Part shown: positions 5,928 to 8,281 of the stretch, one piece after another
Layout of the letters: each line of letters starts with the position of its first letter
Numbering within the stretch: the stretch's first letter is position 1
Source of the DNA: an uncultured Francisella sp.
GTDB lineage: Bacteria; Pseudomonadota; Gammaproteobacteria; Burkholderiales; Neisseriaceae
NCBI GenBank assembly: GCA_905373555.1
Contig: CAJPTP010000035.1
Location: forward strand, 1-8,281
Length of the DNA: 8,281 nucleotides
Direction: 5' to 3'
Translations under genes and position numbers: made by a program
The notes under the pieces: generated by a model
The model's input: only the letters and a program-made list of their open reading frames with translations
What the model was told of the DNA's origin: nothing
Database searches by the model: none

Positions 5928-6353
5928 TCACATGCAGCCTTTCAGATCCTCCAAAGCCTCGGCCAAGCCCAAAATCGCGTCGGGCAAATCGGAGCGCGAC
6001 AGCTCCAAAACCTCGGTGAATTGGCGCTCGGCCTGCAAGGTGACGATCAGCTGGGCCAGCTGGTGGAACTCTTCGTGGCGCTGCAAAACCCGGGCGTACT
6101 GAAGGGAGGCGCCGATCCGCGAGCGGGCGTTGACCAACCATACGCCCATGGCGCAAGAGCCCGCATCGCCCGCGATCGACGCATCCAAGGCGCTGACGTC
6201 TTCCTTGCGCAGAAGCTTCTTCCAATTCGCCAGCCAATTGATGTGCGTGTTCAATATCGGCTCAACGCGCAAACCCGGCAGATCGAAAGCCTTTGTGCCC
6301 AGAGGCTCGACGCTGCCGTCCAATCTGGCTTTGACCCACTCGATCAGCTCCAT
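5928..6353 (-). CDS. Free-standing CZB-type (chemoreceptor zinc-binding) domain protein
   Basis: The 141 aa product is almost entirely one CZB domain, a four-helix bundle that binds Zn2+ through three His and one Cys. The ligand pattern is visible in order: His37 in N-T-H-I-N-W, Cys67 in C-A-M-G-V-W (67-72), and His93 plus His97 in H-E-E-F-H. In known proteins this domain is fused to chemoreceptors or diguanylate cyclases and senses zinc or hypochlorous acid (TlpD and DgcZ types). Here no transmembrane, HAMP, signalling or GGDEF part is present, so it may act as a partner protein or small cytosolic zinc/oxidant sensor; that is inference. I chose ATG at 6353, right before the helical start M-E-L-I-E-W; an in-frame ATG at 6422 would add 23 unhelpful residues. 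The ribosome site is weak (GGAAT). Glutamine codons are 5 CAG to 1 CAA, opposite to all neighbours, a small hint of different ancestry. It is divergent from brnQ. Confidence 0.85.
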   Translation of the reverse strand: MELIEWVKARLDGSVEPLGTKAFDLPGLRVEPILNTHINWLANWKKLLRKEDVSALDASIAGDAGSCAMGVWLVNARSRIGASLQYARVLQRHEEFHQLAQLIVTLQAERQFTEVLELSRSDLPDAILGLAEALEDLKGCM

Positions 6354-6761
6354 GTCCGGATTCCGGCGCCCAAGGGCGCATCGGCAAGACGGGCCCGCCG
6401 TTGTTTTTACGCCAAAGCGCAAAATGCCGGACGAGGGCGGCGCGCCAACCCATCGGCGCCATTTATCGCCCCCGCGTGAGCCCGAAGCGCCGCGATTGGC
6501 CGCGCAGGCTTTTGACGCATTCGATCGAAAAAATCCGCTCGGCGCATTACTACCGCGAATTCGACAATTTTAAGCGTTTATGTGGCAAAATTCCCCCATT
6601 TTTAACGAAAAAAAGCAAAAGATCGGAGCGAAGGGCGATAGCGCCGAAGCCGGCGCCGCGCCCGGTGAGTATAGCGCCATGCCCGCGCCGCTTTGTCGGC
6701 GGGGGCTGGGCGAAACCGCGCCGGTTTCTTGGTCGGATGCAAGAAAGGCAATTCAATCTTC
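6354..6761. promoter_or_regulatory. Divergent intergenic region between the CZB gene and brnQ
   Basis: These 408 bases carry the AT-richest stretch of the window (about 6518-6620), expected to hold promoters for both genes. TTGACG (6512-6517) resembles a -35 box, but no good -10 lies at proper distance. Partial matches such as CAAAAT (6586-6591) on + and CATAAA (around 6577-6582) on - are too weak to assign. No Lrp operator can be identified with confidence, although brnQ genes are often leucine-responsive. ORFs running through it are shadows. Confidence 0.4.
6712..6728 (+). promoter_or_regulatory. Leader hairpin upstream of brnQ
   Basis: GAAACCG (6712-6718) and CGGTTTC (6722-6728) form a perfect seven-pair stem with loop CGC, ending 33 bases before the brnQ start and just upstream of its purine-rich ribosome site. 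It lacks a T-run. Control of translation or mRNA stability is possible but not shown by the sequence. Confidence 0.35.
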
Positions 6762-8138
6762 ATGCAAACCCACAACAACAAAGAGACCCGCGTCATCTTT
6801 TGGGCGACGGGCCTGATGCTCTTCGCGCTGTTTTTCGGCGCGGGCAACCTCATCTTCCCCGCCAAAATGGGCCTCGACTCCGGCACCAGCTACATCACGT
6901 CCGTCTTGGGCTTCATCATCACGGGCGCCGGATTGCCCCTTTTGGGCGTCGCCGCGATCGCCTACTCGCGCGAGCGCGACGTGCAAGCGTTGGCCGGCCG
7001 CGTCTCGCCGTTTTTCGGCTTGGCCTTCGCCGTCTTGCTGTACCTGTCCATCGGGCCGCTGTTCGCGATCCCGCGCACCGCGACCGTCTCGTTCGAAATG
7101 GGCGTGTCCCCGCTGTTGGGCGAGAGCATCGCGGATCCCGAGAAGTTTGAGCGGATCAAGCCTCTCGCGCTGAATGTCTTCAGCTTCCTGTTTTTCGCCG
7201 TCTCGCTGTGGTTGGCGCTGTCTCCGGGCAAGCTGATGGACCGCATCGGCAAGGTCCTCACCCCCGCGCTGCTGGCGTGCATCGCGCTGCTGGTGGGGAT
7301 CGCCCTGATCAAGCCTTTGGGCGCCTACCCCGCCCCCTCGGGCAACTACGTGTCCAACCCCTTCGTTCAGGGCTTTTTGGACGGCTACCAAACGATGGAC
7401 GCCTTGGCGGCCTTGGTGTTCGCCATCATCGTGATCGAAACGCTGCACGTCGCGGGCGTGCGCAACGTCGAAAACCAAGTGCGCATGACCATCGGGGCGG
7501 GCATGATCGCGGCGGGATGCCTCGCCGTCGTGTACTTCGGCGTGTGCTACATCGGCGCGAGCTCAGCGGCCGTCACATCGGGCGTGGACAACGGCGCGGC
7601 GCTGCTGGCGAAGGTGGCCGACGCCTACTGGGGCCTGTTCGGCAGCTTGGTGCTCGTGGTGATCGTGATGCTGGCCTGCATCAGCACGGCCGTGGGCCTG
7701 ATCACCTCCTGCGGCTCCTATTTCAACCGCATCTGCCCCAAAATCAGCTACACCAACTGGGCGGGCGTCTTCACGGTTGTGTCCTACATGTTCGCCAACA
7801 AAGGCTTGGCGGGCATCATCTCGTTCTCCATTCCCATGCTGATGCTGCTGTATCCCTTGACGATGGTGCTGCTGCTGTTGACCTTCACCCACAAGCTGTA
7901 CGGGGGAATGCGCAGCGTTTACGTTTCGGCGATGATGCTGACCTTGGTGATCGGGATCTTGGACGCCTACAAGCAAGCCGTCGGCTTTCCCGAAGCCGTG
8001 TCCGACACCCTCAACACATGGATCCCGCTGTACGGCCAGGGCGTGGGCTGGATTCTGCCCGCCTTGGCGGGCATGGCGTTGGGCTGGGTTTGGGGCAAGA
8101 AGCGCCATTCGCCCGACTGCGGCCGCAAGCAAATCTGA
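6762..8138 (+). CDS. brnQ: Branched-chain amino acid carrier, LIVCS family
   Basis: BrnQ is an inner-membrane cation-coupled (Na+ or H+) symporter for leucine, isoleucine and valine. The 458 aa product is strongly hydrophobic with about 12 membrane segments, close to the 439 aa of E. coli BrnQ. Family hallmarks are F-G-A-G-N-L-I-F-P (25-33) in the first helix, G-P-L-F-A-I-P-R-T-A-T-V-S-F-E (98-112) and D-G-Y-Q-T-M-D-A-L-A-A-L (207-218). I chose ATG at 6762 because it gives the usual short polar N-terminus before helix one. The only purine-rich ribosome site, AAGAAAGG (6741-6748), is 13 bases away, longer than ideal; an in-frame ATG at 6693 would add 23 residues atypical of the family. The gene stands alone, divergent from the CZB gene and closed by its own terminator. 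No truncation or frameshift is seen. Confidence 0.96.
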   Translation: MQTHNNKETRVIFWATGLMLFALFFGAGNLIFPAKMGLDSGTSYITSVLGFIITGAGLPLLGVAAIAYSRERDVQALAGRVSPFFGLAFAVLLYLSIGPLFAIPRTATVSFEMGVSPLLGESIADPEKFERIKPLALNVFSFLFFAVSLWLALSPGKLMDRIGKVLTPALLACIALLVGIALIKPLGAYPAPSGNYVSNPFVQGFLDGYQTMDALAALVFAIIVIETLHVAGVRNVENQVRMTIGAGMIAAGCLAVVYFGVCYIGASSAAVTSGVDNGAALLAKVADAYWGLFGSLVLVVIVMLACISTAVGLITSCGSYFNRICPKISYTNWAGVFTVVSYMFANKGLAGIISFSIPMLMLLYPLTMVLLLLTFTHKLYGGMRSVYVSAMMLTLVIGILDAYKQAVGFPEAVSDTLNTWIPLYGQGVGWILPALAGMALGWVWGKKRHSPDCGRKQI

Positions 8139-8209
8139 CTTTCGGCGGCGCAAAGAACCAAGCCATGGCGCGCCCGCAACGCGGCGGCCTCGGCTTCGGG
8201 CCCCGCGGG

Positions 8210-8240
8210 AACGCCGGCGACGCGCCGGCGTTTTTCTTTT
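8210..8240 (+). terminator. Intrinsic terminator after brnQ
   Basis: AACGCCGGCG (8210-8219) and CGCCGGCGTT (8223-8232) form a ten-pair stem with loop ACG. The T-run begins in the stem and continues as TTTTTCTTTT (8231-8240). It lies about 70 bases after the brnQ stop and marks brnQ as the last gene of its transcript. Confidence 0.92.
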
Positions 8241-8281
8241 CCCCGCACCGCCACTCACCGCCCCCCGCGCCGCCCTCACCC

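Noticed and set aside
5436..6237. Overlapping - strand open frames rich in Ser, Leu, Phe and Cys in the spacer
   Set aside because: The hydrophobic look comes from translating the pyrimidine-rich strand of the polypurine tract. They lack ribosome sites and one overlaps the CZB gene in another frame.
6753..7478. - strand open frame opposite the first half of brnQ
   Set aside because: Highly charged repetitive product with no domain; the + strand has the clear LIVCS transporter motifs.
7563..8279. - strand open frame opposite the end of brnQ
   Set aside because: It is a shadow of brnQ: His/Gln/Arg-rich low-complexity product running through the brnQ terminator.

Overview
The window is GC-rich DNA that reads most naturally as a chromosomal segment of a betaproteobacterium, probably order Burkholderiales. 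The basis is the gene order tetratricopeptide (TPR) protein, lolB, ispE, tRNA-Gln, which is the usual Burkholderiales arrangement, together with the protein features. A Sutterellaceae-like gut lineage is possible, but that is only a guess.

Region 1 (1-5427, all + strand) is one envelope and isoprenoid block. A leader with a TATAAT box precedes a large exported TPR protein (413-3028). After 277 bases comes an outer-membrane lipoprotein insertion factor (lolB, 3306-4205), whose stop overlaps the start of the 4-diphosphocytidyl-methylerythritol kinase gene (ispE, 4202-5170). Two glutamine tRNAs follow directly, anticodon UUG then CUG, separated by a 43-base spacer that folds into a stem, and a strong intrinsic terminator closes the unit. 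Both exported proteins carry long Ala/Gly/Pro/Lys-rich disordered segments around their conserved cores.

Region 2 (5428-5927) has no credible gene. Its + strand is pyrimidine-rich in the first part and about 82% purine from 5641 to 5880. It separates two convergent transcription units, and each transcript would read into pyrimidine-rich RNA past its terminator, a composition that suits Rho-dependent back-up termination.

Region 3 (5880-8281) holds a small free-standing CZB-type zinc-binding protein on the - strand (5928-6353) with its own terminator. A 408-base AT-richer divergent promoter region separates it from brnQ on the + strand (6762-8138), a branched-chain amino acid carrier followed by a strong terminator. 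In the Burkholderiales order I know, prs (then rplY and pth) would follow tRNA-Gln; none is here, so synteny breaks just after the tRNAs.

A notable genome-level trait is that glutamine is mostly written CAA in the four + strand proteins (50 CAA to 11 CAG by hand count) despite the high GC content, whereas the small zinc-binding gene shows the reverse (1 to 5). I found no CRISPR array, insertion sequence or recognisable defence or biosynthetic system, and nothing I would call a new multi-gene system.
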